Shown piece after piece: positions 9,334 through 19,642 of a DNA stretch of 64,000 nucleotides; the first letter of the stretch is position 1, and every line of letters begins with the position of its first letter. The DNA is from Alteromonas abrolhosensis (GTDB lineage: Bacteria > Pseudomonadota > Gammaproteobacteria > Enterobacterales > Alteromonadaceae). Position numbers and translations under genes: made by a program. Location of the stretch: contig NZ_MEJH01000007.1 of the NCBI RefSeq assembly GCF_001953635.1, forward strand, positions 186,001-250,000, written 5' to 3'. The notes under the pieces are model-generated. The model did no database searches. It had not been told where the DNA came from and was given only the letters and a program-made list of their open reading frames with translations.

Positions 9334-9660
9334 TTATAAAGGGGTTGTTTTCACTGCTGTACCGCTGATGCTCACCATAAGCATACTGCCCTTATCGCCA
9401 ATCACCTGGTAATCTAGGTCAATGCCAACCACGGCATTTGCACCCATGCTTCTCGCCTCGTGCTCTAACTCAGTAAACGCTAACTTTCGTGCAGTGGTTA
9501 GTTCTTCTTCATACGACCCAGAACGACCACCCACGATGTCGCGAATAGAAGCGAAAAGATCTTTAAATACGTTTGCGCCCATCACGGCCTCGCCTACGAC
9601 AATGCCGTAGTAAGCTTCTATTTTGTGCCCTTCTAATGTCGGCGTAGTTGAAACAATCAT
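9334..9660 (-). CDS. ybjQ: YbjQ/UPF0145 family protein
   Basis: A 108-residue protein of the YbjQ (UPF0145) family. Diagnostic parts are the N-terminal [51 protein letters not shown], and the C-terminal [16 protein letters not shown]. The family forms compact oligomers and is often labelled a heavy-metal-binding domain, but no biochemical role is established. AAAAGGAGTTACGC precedes the ATG, a good ribosome-binding site. It follows the HIT gene by 57 bases. Confidence 0.9.
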   Translation of the reverse strand: MIVSTTPTLEGHKIEAYYGIVVGEAVMGANVFKDLFASIRDIVGGRSGSYEEELTTARKLAFTELEHEARSMGANAVVGIDLDYQVIGDKGSMLMVSISGTAVKTTPL

Positions 9661-9717
9661 GCGTAACTCCTTTTAAGTGAACTGTCTATTTACCGTTTTT
9701 TTTAGGGCATACACCCT

Positions 9718-10128
9718 TTAAGTGTTGTCGTTAAACCACTGTTTCAGCATCTCGACAAGTGCCTTCGCTTTGTCAGGGTCATACGCAACAGTGGGCTGAT
9801 TGCCCCACACTGGCTTCGGCCATGCACAGTCGTTGTCAAAACGTGCAACATGATGAACGTGAAGCTGTCTTACCACATTGCCAAGTGCTGCTACATTAAG
9901 TTTTAGCGGTGAAAACAAAGCCTGTAACGCTTTTGAAGCCAGCGCAGACTCCTGAAGCAAAGTAACTTGTTCTTGTTCTGACAAGTCGATAATTTCCGCA
10001 ATGTCGTTTTTCATTGGCACTAAAATGAGCCAAGGAAATTGACTATCGTTCATTAACAGTACACGACACAGCGAGAGATCACAGACAAAAAATGTATCAT
10101 TGTGTAAACGGCTATCAAGTTTAAACAT
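9718..10128 (-). CDS. HIT-domain protein
   Basis: A 136-residue histidine-triad protein. The triad motif is QLHVHHVARF. The N-terminal half holds FFVCDLSLCRVLLMND and FPWLILVPMK, as in the proteobacterial HIT family with a DUF4931-like layout. HIT proteins are nucleotide hydrolases or transferases; the substrate here is not known. Its start lies inside the end of astE (8-base overlap), so the two are translationally coupled. Confidence 0.88.
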   Translation of the reverse strand: MFKLDSRLHNDTFFVCDLSLCRVLLMNDSQFPWLILVPMKNDIAEIIDLSEQEQVTLLQESALASKALQALFSPLKLNVAALGNVVRQLHVHHVARFDNDCAWPKPVWGNQPTVAYDPDKAKALVEMLKQWFNDNT

Positions 10129-11152
10129 CTAGTTTTTCCAGCGTGGTAGGGACAACGGTTAACAGAGCGCGCTGCCCAATTGCAACCTTAGCATTTGGGA
10201 AAACTATGGCTTCACCGTCTTGCTCAGCTACGTACTCTTTACCCTGTTCTGATGCCAGCACAGTGCCCTTAGGGTAGTCAGTGAAGTTGGGAGTATCGTC
10301 ATCAAAATGAAGCGTAAACTGCTCTTCATTTCGATTAATGACTTGGTTAACGCGATAGATATCCAACTCATTCATATCGACGGTTGGCGCGTACTCGGCC
10401 TGGGTAATGAGCTGAGTAATTGCTTTCCTAGCATCTTCGAAACGGCTCATATCATTTTGCCCAAAAGGACGTACCTTGCCTAGTTCAACGGTAAATGCAT
10501 GTGCATTGAATTGATACGACGAGAAATAGCTGAACGTGGTTGTCGAGCTTTCTGATAAAAGTATGGTTTTAACTCCACAAGCAGCAAGAAATGCAAGCTG
10601 CCCCTTACTGTGCACTCTTTCGTGAAGATAAGGATAGACAGCAAACTTTTCATTCTTTGAGGCACGAATAGCTGTGTGAAGGTCGTAGTGATATCGAGTG
10701 CCCTTACCTGCTTCAAAGAAAGACGCTACGGCCTCTTCTAACTGCTTGGCTCGCACGCGCTCAGCGTTAACCAAACCCTTGCCTTTAGAATGGGCACCGC
10801 TAAACAAACGGTTCATGTTTTCTTCAACAAAACGCTCTGCGATATCCATGGCGGGTAAGTTGCCAAATAAAAAGAGTACGTCGTGCGCGAGCGTTAGTGC
10901 GCCGGTAAGAATGCCCTTTACCAGGTCGTCGCAAATTTCTATGGGTGCGGTCTCGTTACCGTGTACACCACATGACAAAATAATGCGCTTCGTTTGCTGA
11001 GAAGTCGCAGGTACAGTAAAGCTAATGATGCCAGGGGCTGAAATATCAACTCGTGTGCCATTAGCTAAAGTAAATTGTTGAGCACGTTCAAATAATGCAG
11101 GGTTGCGGCGAGAAAGTGTTAAAAATTGGCCGCTTTCGATAAGTTCTTGCAT
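10121..11152 (-). CDS. astE: Succinylglutamate desuccinylase
   Basis: A 343-residue zinc hydrolase (AstE/AspA family) that releases glutamate from N-succinylglutamate in the last step of the arginine succinyltransferase pathway. The first zinc motif is SCGVHGNETAP (His and Glu ligands) and the second ligand lies in YHYDLHTAIR. The ELGKVRPFGQND segment carries the catalytic Glu. The other ast genes are absent from the window. It is the first gene of an astE-HIT-ybjQ unit on the minus strand. Confidence 0.93.
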   Translation of the reverse strand: MQELIESGQFLTLSRRNPALFERAQQFTLANGTRVDISAPGIISFTVPATSQQTKRIILSCGVHGNETAPIEICDDLVKGILTGALTLAHDVLFLFGNLPAMDIAERFVEENMNRLFSGAHSKGKGLVNAERVRAKQLEEAVASFFEAGKGTRYHYDLHTAIRASKNEKFAVYPYLHERVHSKGQLAFLAACGVKTILLSESSTTTFSYFSSYQFNAHAFTVELGKVRPFGQNDMSRFEDARKAITQLITQAEYAPTVDMNELDIYRVNQVINRNEEQFTLHFDDDTPNFTDYPKGTVLASEQGKEYVAEQDGEAIVFPNAKVAIGQRALLTVVPTTLEKLDV

Positions 11153-11395
11153 AGGTGTGAGCTTTTTAAACTTTGTCTAATCTAGAATATTTCCAGTGTA
11201 CCCAGACAGGCCTTCAAAATCACCTGTTCCCACCTTTTTATTAGTAGAGGCTGTAAGCATAAAGCAACGCAGTACACGGTTTACCGGCAGGTATTAAACA
11301 AGCTAAACAGGTACGGCTCACCAATGGCTTTGCTTTCTGATAAGGTAAAAGATGTGCGGGTGTCAGGAGGAAATGTAGTTAGCTTTTCGAACTTA

Positions 11396-12700
11396 CTATG
11401 CTTGTGCGCGCCTTGGCGAGTTACCAACAATTATTTCCCGTTGGGTTAGTTGAACGAAGTCGTTAAAAGGAATGGCACGAGAAAATAAATAACCCTGACC
11501 TTGAGAAACGCCGACATCACGTAATATGTGCAGTTGCTCTATTGTCTCTATCCCCTCCGCAACTACACAGCAACCCTTAGCATGACCAATAACTTTCGCC
11601 GCTTCGATAATGGCGCGATTAACAGGGTGTGCTTCAAGCTCCATGACAAATGATTTATCTATTTTTAGGGCATCAAGATCTAAATCTCGGATGTAAGCAA
11701 GGTTAGAATAACCTTTTCCAAAATCATCCACAGAAATAGACACGCCCAAACTACGTAACTCATCTAACTGCTTTTTCACCATGAGTGAATTTGATAAAGC
11801 CACATCTTCAGTAAGCTCTAACTCAATGAGTGACAAAGGCATTGCGTAAGACTGGCTCAACATAGTCAGTGTAGGCACTAATTGGTTGTCGTAAAGCTGA
11901 GTCGGTGAAATGTTAACAGACAAAACAATGGGAATTCTCAGTACGTCTAATTCAGCCAACGCTTTGAATGCTTGCTCCAGTGTCCAATAGCCCAGCTCAC
12001 TCATCATATTATACGATTCAGCCGCTTCAATAAGGGGGCCGGGAAATAATACGCCATCAAGAGGGTGATTCCAGCGTAGCAGACACTCTGCACCCACGAC
12101 CTTTAGCGAAGTTAGATCAACTTTCGGTTGGTAGTAAAGCTCAAGTTCATTTTGTGCTAAAGCGCGCTTTAAATCTGCTTTGAGCGCTAAACTTCTCCCA
12201 GTATCGGTTTTGTCCGATTTAGTCAGTGCAAAGTAATTTTCGTATTTGTTCTCTTTCGCCTGTTTCAGTGCTGTCTCTGCTCGAGACACGAAGGAAGTGA
12301 TATCAAAATCACGCTTAATACTGCATACCACGCCAACGTTAAAGTCTGCAATAAAAGCCGTGCCGTCATAGTGCATAGGCGTTTTGAAATGCTCGACTAA
12401 GCGTTCGAACATCTGTCGCATTACAACTTCATTGCTTTCATTAGGAAAAACAATGCCGAAAACATCACCGCTAATACGCCCAATTGATACCGATTGCCCA
12501 AAGAGAAGTTGAATGCGGTTGGCTATTTCAAGTAGGAAGCGGTCGCCAATGTGAATGCCTAAGCTAGTAGTCACATCAGAAAAACGCACCACATCAACCA
12601 ACATTAATGAGATAGAAGCGCTGCGAGACGCTTGCTTTGAGATGCTATCGATAAACGCATAGCGATTGGGGATGGTTGCCAGTGATGTGTGTTGGCTCAT
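11396..12700 (-). CDS. GGDEF/EAL protein with degenerate GGDEF; likely c-di-GMP phosphodiesterase
   Basis: About 434 residues from the preferred ATG at 12700, which has an AAGGA site; an upstream TTG at 12742 would add 14 residues but has no site. Residues about 20-165 form a GGDEF domain whose signature is SGDVF, so it should lack cyclase activity. Residues about 185-425 form an EAL domain. Its first motif reads ECL instead of EAL, but ELTED, DDFGKGYSN, LKIDKSFV, AEGIET and QGYLFS are all present. Hydrolysis of cyclic di-GMP is therefore likely. No membrane or sensor domain precedes, so it is probably cytoplasmic. Confidence 0.85.
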   Translation of the reverse strand: MSQHTSLATIPNRYAFIDSISKQASRSASISLMLVDVVRFSDVTTSLGIHIGDRFLLEIANRIQLLFGQSVSIGRISGDVFGIVFPNESNEVVMRQMFERLVEHFKTPMHYDGTAFIADFNVGVVCSIKRDFDITSFVSRAETALKQAKENKYENYFALTKSDKTDTGRSLALKADLKRALAQNELELYYQPKVDLTSLKVVGAECLLRWNHPLDGVLFPGPLIEAAESYNMMSELGYWTLEQAFKALAELDVLRIPIVLSVNISPTQLYDNQLVPTLTMLSQSYAMPLSLIELELTEDVALSNSLMVKKQLDELRSLGVSISVDDFGKGYSNLAYIRDLDLDALKIDKSFVMELEAHPVNRAIIEAAKVIGHAKGCCVVAEGIETIEQLHILRDVGVSQGQGYLFSRAIPFNDFVQLTQREIIVGNSPRRAQA

Positions 12701-12953
12701 GATGTTTTCCTTGAGCTTTACGCTTCGAGGTACTAAAAACAACTAGTGATATAAAACCATGGCGATGCGAAAGGCGCAACGACAGTAGCGTATTATTTTG
12801 TATACCGTCTTATACTTTTGTACAACATTGCTTTGATATTGGCCAGAAACATGGCTAAAACAATGATTGGTTAGAGGAAATGAATAAAGCTAAACCTGAA
12901 TTCCTCCCTTTCATTGCAAACAACAAGCGTTTCGAGCTTAATAAATGAAGGTA
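12701..12953. other. Intergenic region upstream of the GGDEF/EAL gene
   Basis: About 250 bases between the GGDEF/EAL start and the glgP terminator. I see no convincing small gene or RNA; it should hold the promoter of the EAL gene, but no clear -35/-10 pair stands out. Confidence 0.4.
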
Positions 12954-12986
12954 ATAAAAAACCCGGCAAGTGTAACACTGCCGGGT
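12954..12986 (-). terminator. glgP terminator
   Basis: ACCCGGC at 12961 pairs with GCCGGGT near 12986, with an inner AGTGT/ACACT stem. It is followed on the minus strand by a run of T. It ends glgP transcription. Confidence 0.85.
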
Positions 12987-13007
12987 TCTTTCGTTTAGCT
13001 TTCGCGA

Positions 13008-15485
13008 TTAGCTTTCAATCTTACACGGTGAAAGTTTCCAAACGCGCTCTACATAGTCACGAATTGAACGATCTGAGGTAAATTTGCCCATTTTCGCTGT
13101 ATTGATGATAGCCATCTCCGCCCAGCGCTCTTTGTCGCGATATGCGGCATCAACTGCAATTTGTGCATCAGAATAAGCGCGGAAATCTGCTAGCACCATG
13201 TAAGGGTCGCCGTTATCAAGCAAGCTTTGCTTAATTGATACCAATGCACCCGGCTTACCTGGTGTGAAGTAATCCGTTTCTAACCAATCCAACACGGCTT
13301 TAATTTCGGGATCTTTGTAGTAGTAGTCATATGGGTTGTAGCCATTCGCTTTCAGCTCATTCACTTCTTCCACGGTAAGACCGAAAATAAAGATGTTGTC
13401 ATCGCCCACTTCTTCCGCAATCTCTACGTTCGCACCATCAAGTGTACCGATAGTTACCGCACCGTTAAGTGCAAGCTTCATATTACCGGTTCCTGATGCT
13501 TCTTTACCTGCCGTACTGATTTGTTCAGATACGTCAGCTGCTGGGATCATTTTCTCAGCCAGTGACACGCGGTAGTTTGGTAAGAAAGCAACTTTAATCT
13601 TGTTATTTACACGCGGATCGTTGTTGATTTTATCCGCTACCTTGTTAATCGCGTAAATAATGTCTTTCGCAAGCTTATAGCCAGGCGCTGCTTTTGCACC
13701 AAATATAAACACACGCGGGTGCATATCGTAATCAGGGTTTTCAAGAATACGACGATACAACGCCATAATATTCAGAAGCGCTAAGTGTTGACGCTTGTAC
13801 TCGTGCAAACGCTTAATCTGCACGTCGAAAATAGCGTTAACGTCTACTTCAATATCAAGTGACTTGCGAATTTCATCTGCTAGCAACTCTTTATTCTCAA
13901 GCTTCACTTTCATGAATTGCTTCTGGAACGTTTTATTGCTTGCAAATTTAGCCAACCCTTGCAATTTGTCTAAGTCGCGCGGCCAGTCTTCTCCAATCTT
14001 TTTATCGATTAGCTTAGACAGCGCTGGGTTACACGCTTTCAACCAGCGGCGTGGTGTAATACCGTTGGTTACGTTAGTTAGCTTACCTGGGTATAGTTCA
14101 TCGAACTCTGGGAACAGAGACGACTTAACAAGACGAGAGTGCATTTCTGCCACACCGTTAACGGCAAATGAGCCGATTACTGACAGGTGGCCCATACGAA
14201 CCATCTTCTCGTTACCTTCTTCAATGATTGAAAGCTTAGCTTTCATAGCATTGTCGCCAGGCCACTTCTTATCAACCTCTGCCATAAAGCGGTGGTTAAT
14301 CTCATAAATGATTTCCAAGTGACGAGGAAGGATCTTTTCAATCATGCGCGCAGGCCACTTCTCAAGTGCCTCTGGCAGCAGGGTATGGTTAGTATAGGCA
14401 AATACTTTCGTACAAATGCCCCACGCTTCATCCCAACCAAGCTCTGCGCGGTCTACAAGAATGCGCATTAGCTCAGGAATAGAGATAGCTGGGTGCGTGT
14501 CGTTAAGCTGAATAACAACCTGATCTGCAAAGCGGCTCCAATCGTCGCCATGAGCACGCTTGTAACGGCGGATAATGTCTTTAAGCGAGCACGAGCAGAA
14601 GAAGTACTGCTGAATAAGACGCAGCTCTTTACCCGCTTCGGTTTCATCGTTTGGATAAAGTACTTTTGAAATGGTCTCGGCCTGAACGTTTTCGCGCTGT
14701 GCATCAACGTAACCACCCGCATTGAATACGTCCCAGTTGAAGTAGTCAGACGCTTCTGACTGCCACAACCGCAATACGTTTACGGTTTTACCTTCATAAC
14801 CTACAACAGGAATATCCCATGGCACACCTTTTACAATTGAACCTGGATGCCACTCTTTAAGAACACGTCCGTTGTCGCCGTATTTAGTCTCTACATAGCC
14901 GTAAAGCGATACTTCTTGAATTGATTCTGGGCGGCAAATTTCCCATGGATTACCGTAGTCACGCCAGCTGTCTGGACGCTCGATTTGCGCACCACTCTTA
15001 ATTTCCTGACGGAACAAGCCGTGCTCGTAGTGAATACCATAACCTATGGCAGGTAATTCCATGGTTGCTAGTGAGTCGATGAAGCAAGCCGCTAGTCGAC
15101 CAAGACCGCCATTCCCAAGCGCCATATCAGGCTCTTCTTCAAGAATGTCTGAAATCTCAACACCCAACTCTTTTAGCGCCCCACTCGCTACATCGAACAA
15201 GCCAAAGTTTTGCAGGTTGTTTGAAAGTAGACGCCCCATTAGGAATTCGGCAGAGAAGTAATGAACGGCACGGGTGTCGTTCAGGTAATGACTTTTTTGG
15301 GTTTTGCGCAATCCTTCAAGCACTTGTTCTTGAATTGCTGCACAGGTTGCTTTCCACCACGCGTGATTGTTTGCTTTATTTTCGTCGGTGCCTAGCGTGC
15401 AGTGTAAGTGTTTAATAACCGCTGCCTTGAATGCAGCTTTATCGATCACTGGAGAGGGTTGCGTCTTGGTCGCTTTTGCGTTCAT
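13008..15485 (-). CDS. glgP: Glycogen/maltodextrin phosphorylase
   Basis: Cytoplasmic pyridoxal-phosphate enzyme that releases glucose-1-phosphate from alpha-1,4-glucans. The preferred start is the ATG at 15485, giving 825 residues, close to the family's usual 815; an upstream GTG at 15524 would add 13 poorly conserved residues. The PLP lysine lies in the [14 protein letters not shown] motif. [16 protein letters not shown], the [14 protein letters not shown] glycine loop and [10 protein letters not shown] are further family marks. It converges functionally with the pgm gene downstream of seqA, upstream on the same strand, which turns glucose-1-phosphate into glucose-6-phosphate. The two genes are separated by a strong terminator. 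Confidence 0.96.
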   Translation of the reverse strand: MNAKATKTQPSPVIDKAAFKAAVIKHLHCTLGTDENKANNHAWWKATCAAIQEQVLEGLRKTQKSHYLNDTRAVHYFSAEFLMGRLLSNNLQNFGLFDVASGALKELGVEISDILEEEPDMALGNGGLGRLAACFIDSLATMELPAIGYGIHYEHGLFRQEIKSGAQIERPDSWRDYGNPWEICRPESIQEVSLYGYVETKYGDNGRVLKEWHPGSIVKGVPWDIPVVGYEGKTVNVLRLWQSEASDYFNWDVFNAGGYVDAQRENVQAETISKVLYPNDETEAGKELRLIQQYFFCSCSLKDIIRRYKRAHGDDWSRFADQVVIQLNDTHPAISIPELMRILVDRAELGWDEAWGICTKVFAYTNHTLLPEALEKWPARMIEKILPRHLEIIYEINHRFMAEVDKKWPGDNAMKAKLSIIEEGNEKMVRMGHLSVIGSFAVNGVAEMHSRLVKSSLFPEFDELYPGKLTNVTNGITPRRWLKACNPALSKLIDKKIGEDWPRDLDKLQGLAKFASNKTFQKQFMKVKLENKELLADEIRKSLDIEVDVNAIFDVQIKRLHEYKRQHLALLNIMALYRRILENPDYDMHPRVFIFGAKAAPGYKLAKDIIYAINKVADKINNDPRVNNKIKVAFLPNYRVSLAEKMIPAADVSEQISTAGKEASGTGNMKLALNGAVTIGTLDGANVEIAEEVGDDNIFIFGLTVEEVNELKANGYNPYDYYYKDPEIKAVLDWLETDYFTPGKPGALVSIKQSLLDNGDPYMVLADFRAYSDAQIAVDAAYRDKERWAEMAIINTAKMGKFTSDRSIRDYVERVWKLSPCKIES

Positions 15486-15618
15486 TTTGCGTCTCACTCT
15501 TAAGTAGAAGTGGTGTATACACACCGAAAACGTAATTTAATTACAGAATAACTTCAGAATATGACAGCAATATAGCAGTGCTTAAACGATTATGTTGTAA
15601 TAATTTTGTTAAAATAAC

Positions 15619-15658
15619 AAAAAATCGCATGAATTCGTATGCATTCATGCGATTTTTA
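15619..15658 (-). terminator. pgm terminator
   Basis: AAAAATCGCATGAAT pairs with ATTCATGCGATTTTT around an eight-base loop. It has T-runs on both strands and sits just after the pgm stop on the minus strand. Confidence 0.9.
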
Positions 15659-15703
15659 ACAATTATTTTACAAAGACAATTTTAAAGCGGTTTATTTTTG
15701 AGC

Positions 15704-17356
15704 TTATTTAATGATTCTTCCTACTAAAGCTTCAGCTTCAGCGATTAATTCCTGTAAGTGGCTTTCACCGTTAAAGCTTTCCGCATAAATTTTATAAATT
15801 TGCTCGGTGCCAGATGGACGCGCTGCGAACCAACCGTTTTCTGTCGAAACCTTAACGCCACCTATAGCTGCATTATTTCCTGGTGCATGGGTTTGAACAG
15901 CAGTAATAGGCTCCCCCGCCAACTTATCACTTGTGACGACAGATGCATCCATCGCCGAAAGCTTGTGCTTTTGCTCAAGGGTTGCTGCTACGTCAACACG
16001 GTTATAAACCGGCGCCGCAAACTTTTCCGTTAACGCTTTATAGTGCTCGCCAGGATCTTTACCCGTAACGGCTAGAATTTCCGCTGCCAGCAAACAAAGA
16101 ATAAAGCCGTCTTTGTCTGTCGCCCACGTGCTTCCATTACGTTCAAGGAAGATGCCACCTGCACTTTCTTCACCCGCAAAACCAATAGTGCTGTTTGATA
16201 AACCTTCAACAAACCATTTAAAGCCAACTGGCATTTCAGCCAAAGGTTTACCCAGGCTGTTGGCTACGCGGTCAATCATGCTGCTAGACACCAGTGTTTT
16301 ACCGATCTTTAAATCGCTAGGCCATTCTGGACGGTGGGTATACAGATAGTTAATTGCCACGGCCAAATAATGGTTAGGGTTCATTAAGCCGGCACTTTTG
16401 CAAACAATACCGTGACGATCGAAGTCAGGGTCGTTGCCCCAAGCAAGGTCAAAATTATCTTTAAGCTCGATAAGCCCTGCCATTGCGTAAGCCGACGAAC
16501 AATCCATGCGAAGCTTGCCGTCTTTGTCGCGGCGCATAAAGCCGAACTGTGGGTCAACTGCGTCGTTAACTACTGTAATGTCCAAGCCATACTTTTCAGC
16601 AATACGCGACCAATACCCGACACCTGCACCACCGAGTGGGTCTGTACCTAGTTTTAAGTTAGCTTTTGCAATCGCTTCCATGTCGATAACGTTCGCTAGG
16701 TCTTCAATATAAGGTTCCATGAAGTCTTCTTCACGAACCAATTTGCGTGCGGTAGCTTGGCGAATATCAATGCGCTTAACGTTTTTATTGCCATCGGCAA
16801 TTAGTTCATTCGCGCGTTCTTGAATTTGCTTGGTTACGTCGCTATCGGCAGGTCCACCATGAGGCGGATTGTACTTAAATCCACCGTCTGAAGGAGGGTT
16901 ATGAGAAGGCGTAATGACGATACCATCTGCCTTGTCGGTGTTGCCAGCGCGATTGTAACGAATAATAGTACGCGAAATTACGGGTGTCGGCGTATAGCCC
17001 ATGCTTTCATTGTCCGCACGCTGCACAACAACATTGACACCGTTTGCACACAAAACTTCGATAGCGGTAATCATGGCAGGCTCAGATAACGCGTGGGTAT
17101 CTTTACCAACGAATAGCGGGCCGTCGATACCTTCTTGTTTACGATACTCTACCAGTGCTTGGCAAATTGCACTGATATGGGTGTCGGTAAACGTAGCGTT
17201 GGAAGCTGTACCTCTGTGACCCGAGGTACCAAAAGAGACCGCTTGACCCGGATCATTGATATCCGGTTTGAAGCTGTAATATTGGCTCACTAACTGCGCT
17301 ACGTTAATGAGTTGCTCTTTTGCTGCATGCTGTCCAGCCTGCGGATGTAATGCCAT
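15704..17356 (-). CDS. pgm: Phosphoglucomutase (alpha-D-glucose specific)
   Basis: A 550-residue cytoplasmic mutase interconverting glucose-1- and glucose-6-phosphate. It matches E. coli Pgm (546 residues) from the start: [13 protein letters not shown] and [12 protein letters not shown]. The phosphoserine loop is [17 protein letters not shown], the metal loop is NDPDFDRHG, and [16 protein letters not shown] is the phosphate-binding C-terminal motif. It lies 47 bases downstream of seqA, the same order as in E. coli, and ends at a strong terminator. Confidence 0.96.
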   Translation of the reverse strand: MALHPQAGQHAAKEQLINVAQLVSQYYSFKPDINDPGQAVSFGTSGHRGTASNATFTDTHISAICQALVEYRKQEGIDGPLFVGKDTHALSEPAMITAIEVLCANGVNVVVQRADNESMGYTPTPVISRTIIRYNRAGNTDKADGIVITPSHNPPSDGGFKYNPPHGGPADSDVTKQIQERANELIADGNKNVKRIDIRQATARKLVREEDFMEPYIEDLANVIDMEAIAKANLKLGTDPLGGAGVGYWSRIAEKYGLDITVVNDAVDPQFGFMRRDKDGKLRMDCSSAYAMAGLIELKDNFDLAWGNDPDFDRHGIVCKSAGLMNPNHYLAVAINYLYTHRPEWPSDLKIGKTLVSSSMIDRVANSLGKPLAEMPVGFKWFVEGLSNSTIGFAGEESAGGIFLERNGSTWATDKDGFILCLLAAEILAVTGKDPGEHYKALTEKFAAPVYNRVDVAATLEQKHKLSAMDASVVTSDKLAGEPITAVQTHAPGNNAAIGGVKVSTENGWFAARPSGTEQIYKIYAESFNGESHLQELIAEAEALVGRIIK

Positions 17357-17403
17357 GAAAAAAATCCTTATTTAGAAGTTTCGTTGTTCTATACCTTGGC
17401 TTG

Positions 17404-18189
17404 CTATTTACCTTCTGAAGAGAAACGCGCAATCACGGTTTCAATAACATCAGGTTGATAGCCTAAGTTACGCAAAACTTGTTCCAGCATATTCGTTTTC
17501 TTGGCAGTATTGTTATTGGTTACCACCCAGAACGGGCTATCAGGGATTGCTTTGGGGTTAGTACTGCTGCCGTTTTCCAACAATGCCGCCTTACTTGTCG
17601 CAAAGTACGTACGGTTTTTACCTTTTATACTTTCAACACGAGCAAAGTTTTCTGCATTAAGCTTGTGCGCTGCACTTAAAACAAACAAGAACTGGTCAAC
17701 GCGTTTGGTAAATGTGCCCAGTGCATCTTTCGATACCGCATCAAGAATGTCTCTTTTCGAGTGAGCTTCTGTTGCTGGCGTTGCTGAAGAGACTTCCGGC
17801 GTCTTCTTAGTTGCCCTCGAAGTTGCAGGAGATTTTGCTGCCGTTGCTTTAGCTGGTGCTTTCTTCGCTGCGGCTTTTGGCGCTGCTTTTACTGCTGCAC
17901 TGGCTGTCGCTTTGGTGGGTGCTTTGGCTGGTGTTTTAGACGCCACTTGCGTTTCAGCTGCTGCTTTTGATTCACTTGCACTTTCTACTGTTTCTACCAA
18001 TTCCGCACTTTTTGATTCGCTTGTTTTTGCAGAGGTTGATGAAACCACACCAGATTGGACACCATGGGACACGGCACCGTCTTCAGGCAAGAGTAAACGT
18101 CTTAAAATTTGTGATGCACTCTCACCAATATGCTTCGTTTGGCTGGCGATGAAGGCATATAAATCGTCATCTATTTCAATGCTTTTCAT
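17404..18189 (-). CDS. seqA: SeqA, negative regulator of replication initiation, with extended linker
   Basis: SeqA binds hemimethylated GATC sites and delays re-initiation at oriC. The start is the ATG at 18189 with an AAGGAAG site, giving MKSIEIDDDLYAFIASQ as in E. coli; the frame runs further upstream but without family support. Residues 1-34 are the oligomerisation domain, and about 145-261 the DNA-binding domain (KRDILDAVSK, FARVESIKGKNRTYFA, NLGYQ). Between them lies a linker of over 100 residues rich in Ala, Lys, Thr and Ser, with repeated AAPKAAAKKAPAK-like words. E. coli SeqA totals 181 residues; this one has about 261. The linker looks disordered and basic, resembling histone-H1-like tails. 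Confidence 0.93.
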   Translation of the reverse strand: MKSIEIDDDLYAFIASQTKHIGESASQILRRLLLPEDGAVSHGVQSGVVSSTSAKTSESKSAELVETVESASESKAAAETQVASKTPAKAPTKATASAAVKAAPKAAAKKAPAKATAAKSPATSRATKKTPEVSSATPATEAHSKRDILDAVSKDALGTFTKRVDQFLFVLSAAHKLNAENFARVESIKGKNRTYFATSKAALLENGSSTNPKAIPDSPFWVVTNNNTAKKTNMLEQVLRNLGYQPDVIETVIARFSSEGK

Positions 18190-18378
18190 AACTACTTCCT
18201 TTTTAAGAGGCACCATTATAGACAACACAGATAAACTACGCAGCACTTAATAACAGATGTTTTGCCGAATCTATACAGATTGTGCAATAAAGTGTTTTAT
18301 TCGTACCCACAACCGCGTCACATGCGCGTTAGATAATGACTGCTTAAACCGCTTTCTTCTTGTCAAAATTGACAAAGC
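18190..18378. other. Intergenic region upstream of seqA
   Basis: About 190 bases upstream of seqA, followed by a doubtful small reading frame and the moxR start. It must hold the seqA promoter (minus strand). I see no RNA gene or repeat. Confidence 0.35.
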
Positions 18379-18582
18379 TCAAGCACTGAAACTTCCCCTT
18401 AAAAAGGCACGAGACTCGCCTGTGAAACGCTGATATACCTGCGTATGAAATTTAACAGGCATTTCAATAGAAAGCCTTTCACTATCGTTGCTATTATTAA
18501 AAAGTAGTGATCTTTGAACCCCGCGTTGTCGGTACGCGTTATCGTTCGCTAAACATGTAAACTCGAACATGAATTTAAACAT
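18379..18582 (-). CDS. Possible small hypothetical protein
   Basis: A 67-68-residue frame in the gap between divergent seqA and moxR. Two tandem ATG codons follow a TTAAGGA ribosome-binding site by about 9 bases, which is the main reason to list it. The sequence (MFKFMFEFTCLANDNAYRQ at the start, ending FTGESRAFLRGSFSA) has no recognised domain, signal peptide or helix. It may be a chance frame. Confidence 0.3.
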   Translation of the reverse strand: MFKFMFEFTCLANDNAYRQRGVQRSLLFNNSNDSERLSIEMPVKFHTQVYQRFTGESRAFLRGSFSA

Positions 18583-18667
18583 CATTGCGCAACATCCTTA
18601 AGGAAGCCTCAATCGCTTTCTTATTGTGTAATGTGACAGAGTAATTTTAAACTTAAGTGACAATTAT

Positions 18668-19615
18668 ATGCGCCAAGACATCATTAACGTACAACATGCT
18701 CTGAGTCAGAAAATTATTGGTAAAGATCACCAGCTAAAACTCGCGATAGCCTGCCTCCTTGCTAACGGCCACTTATTGATTGAAGACTTACCGGGAATGG
18801 GTAAAACCACCCTTTCCCATGCGCTTTCCCAAGTTTTTGGCCTTCAGTATTCCCGCATTCAATTTACTTCTGACTTACTACCCTCGGATATGCTAGGCGT
18901 AAACATTTTTCATAGTCATGAACAAGACGAGGCAAAGCGCTTTTCTTTTAGGCACGGCCCTATTTTCAGCCAAGTGGTGTTAGCGGACGAGCTAAACAGA
19001 GCCAGCCCCAAAACACAAAGCGCCCTGTTAGAGGCGATGGAAGAGCGACAAGTAAGTATAGATGGTGTAACCCATGCGCTGCCGTCTCCGTTTTTTGTTA
19101 TTGCTACACAAAACCCAAGCTATCAATCGGGCACTTACCCCTTGCCTGAGTCACAACTTGACCGGTTCTTTATGCGTATCTCCTTAGGCTATCCAGCGTG
19201 GGAAGCAGAAAAAGCCATGCTATTGCAACAGGATTCATCAGCACCACTTGCACAAATACTAAATGAGGAGAATTTGCGCGAGATGCAACGAGAGGTAGCC
19301 GCTATTCATACCAGCGATGCTATTATTCATTACATACTAAGATTGGTGAGTGAAAGCCGAGAAAGTAATGAGTACCCTAACCCGCTATCGCCACGAGCCA
19401 GTAGAGCGATACTCCAAGGTGCCAGAGCCTGGGCGTTTGTTTCCGGAAAATCATATGTTACTCCCGATGATGTACAGGCCGTCTTCGTGGCCATTACCGC
19501 TCATAGGCTAACATTGTCTTCACATCAGTTGGCACAAGGGCAGCAAACCCATGCTTTTGACGGTGAAAAACTGAGCCAGAAATTACTTGATAGTATTGAC
19601 CCGCTGGCAGCCTAG
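18668..19615 (+). CDS. MoxR-family AAA+ ATPase
   Basis: A 315-residue AAA+ chaperone-like ATPase. Walker A is LPGMGKTTL (near residue 43), Walker B is VVLADELNRASP, sensor 1 lies in FVIATQNPSYQSG, and ESQLDRFFMRI carries the arginine finger region. The C-terminal lid is NPLSPRASRAILQGARAWAF, typical of the MoxR RavA/YeaC branch. It heads an operon with a DUF58 protein and a TgpA-type transglutaminase, a recurrent trio whose function is not firmly established but points to envelope-associated protein maturation. Confidence 0.92.
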   Translation: MRQDIINVQHALSQKIIGKDHQLKLAIACLLANGHLLIEDLPGMGKTTLSHALSQVFGLQYSRIQFTSDLLPSDMLGVNIFHSHEQDEAKRFSFRHGPIFSQVVLADELNRASPKTQSALLEAMEERQVSIDGVTHALPSPFFVIATQNPSYQSGTYPLPESQLDRFFMRISLGYPAWEAEKAMLLQQDSSAPLAQILNEENLREMQREVAAIHTSDAIIHYILRLVSESRESNEYPNPLSPRASRAILQGARAWAFVSGKSYVTPDDVQAVFVAITAHRLTLSSHQLAQGQQTHAFDGEKLSQKLLDSIDPLAA

Positions 19616-19642
19616 CATTCATGAATTACCGGAGCGCTAAAG

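Noticed and set aside
13795..14307. A 170-codon frame on the plus strand inside glgP
   Set aside because: It is antisense to the conserved glgP core, has no recognisable protein features, and lacks a convincing ribosome-binding site. It reflects codon bias of the real gene.
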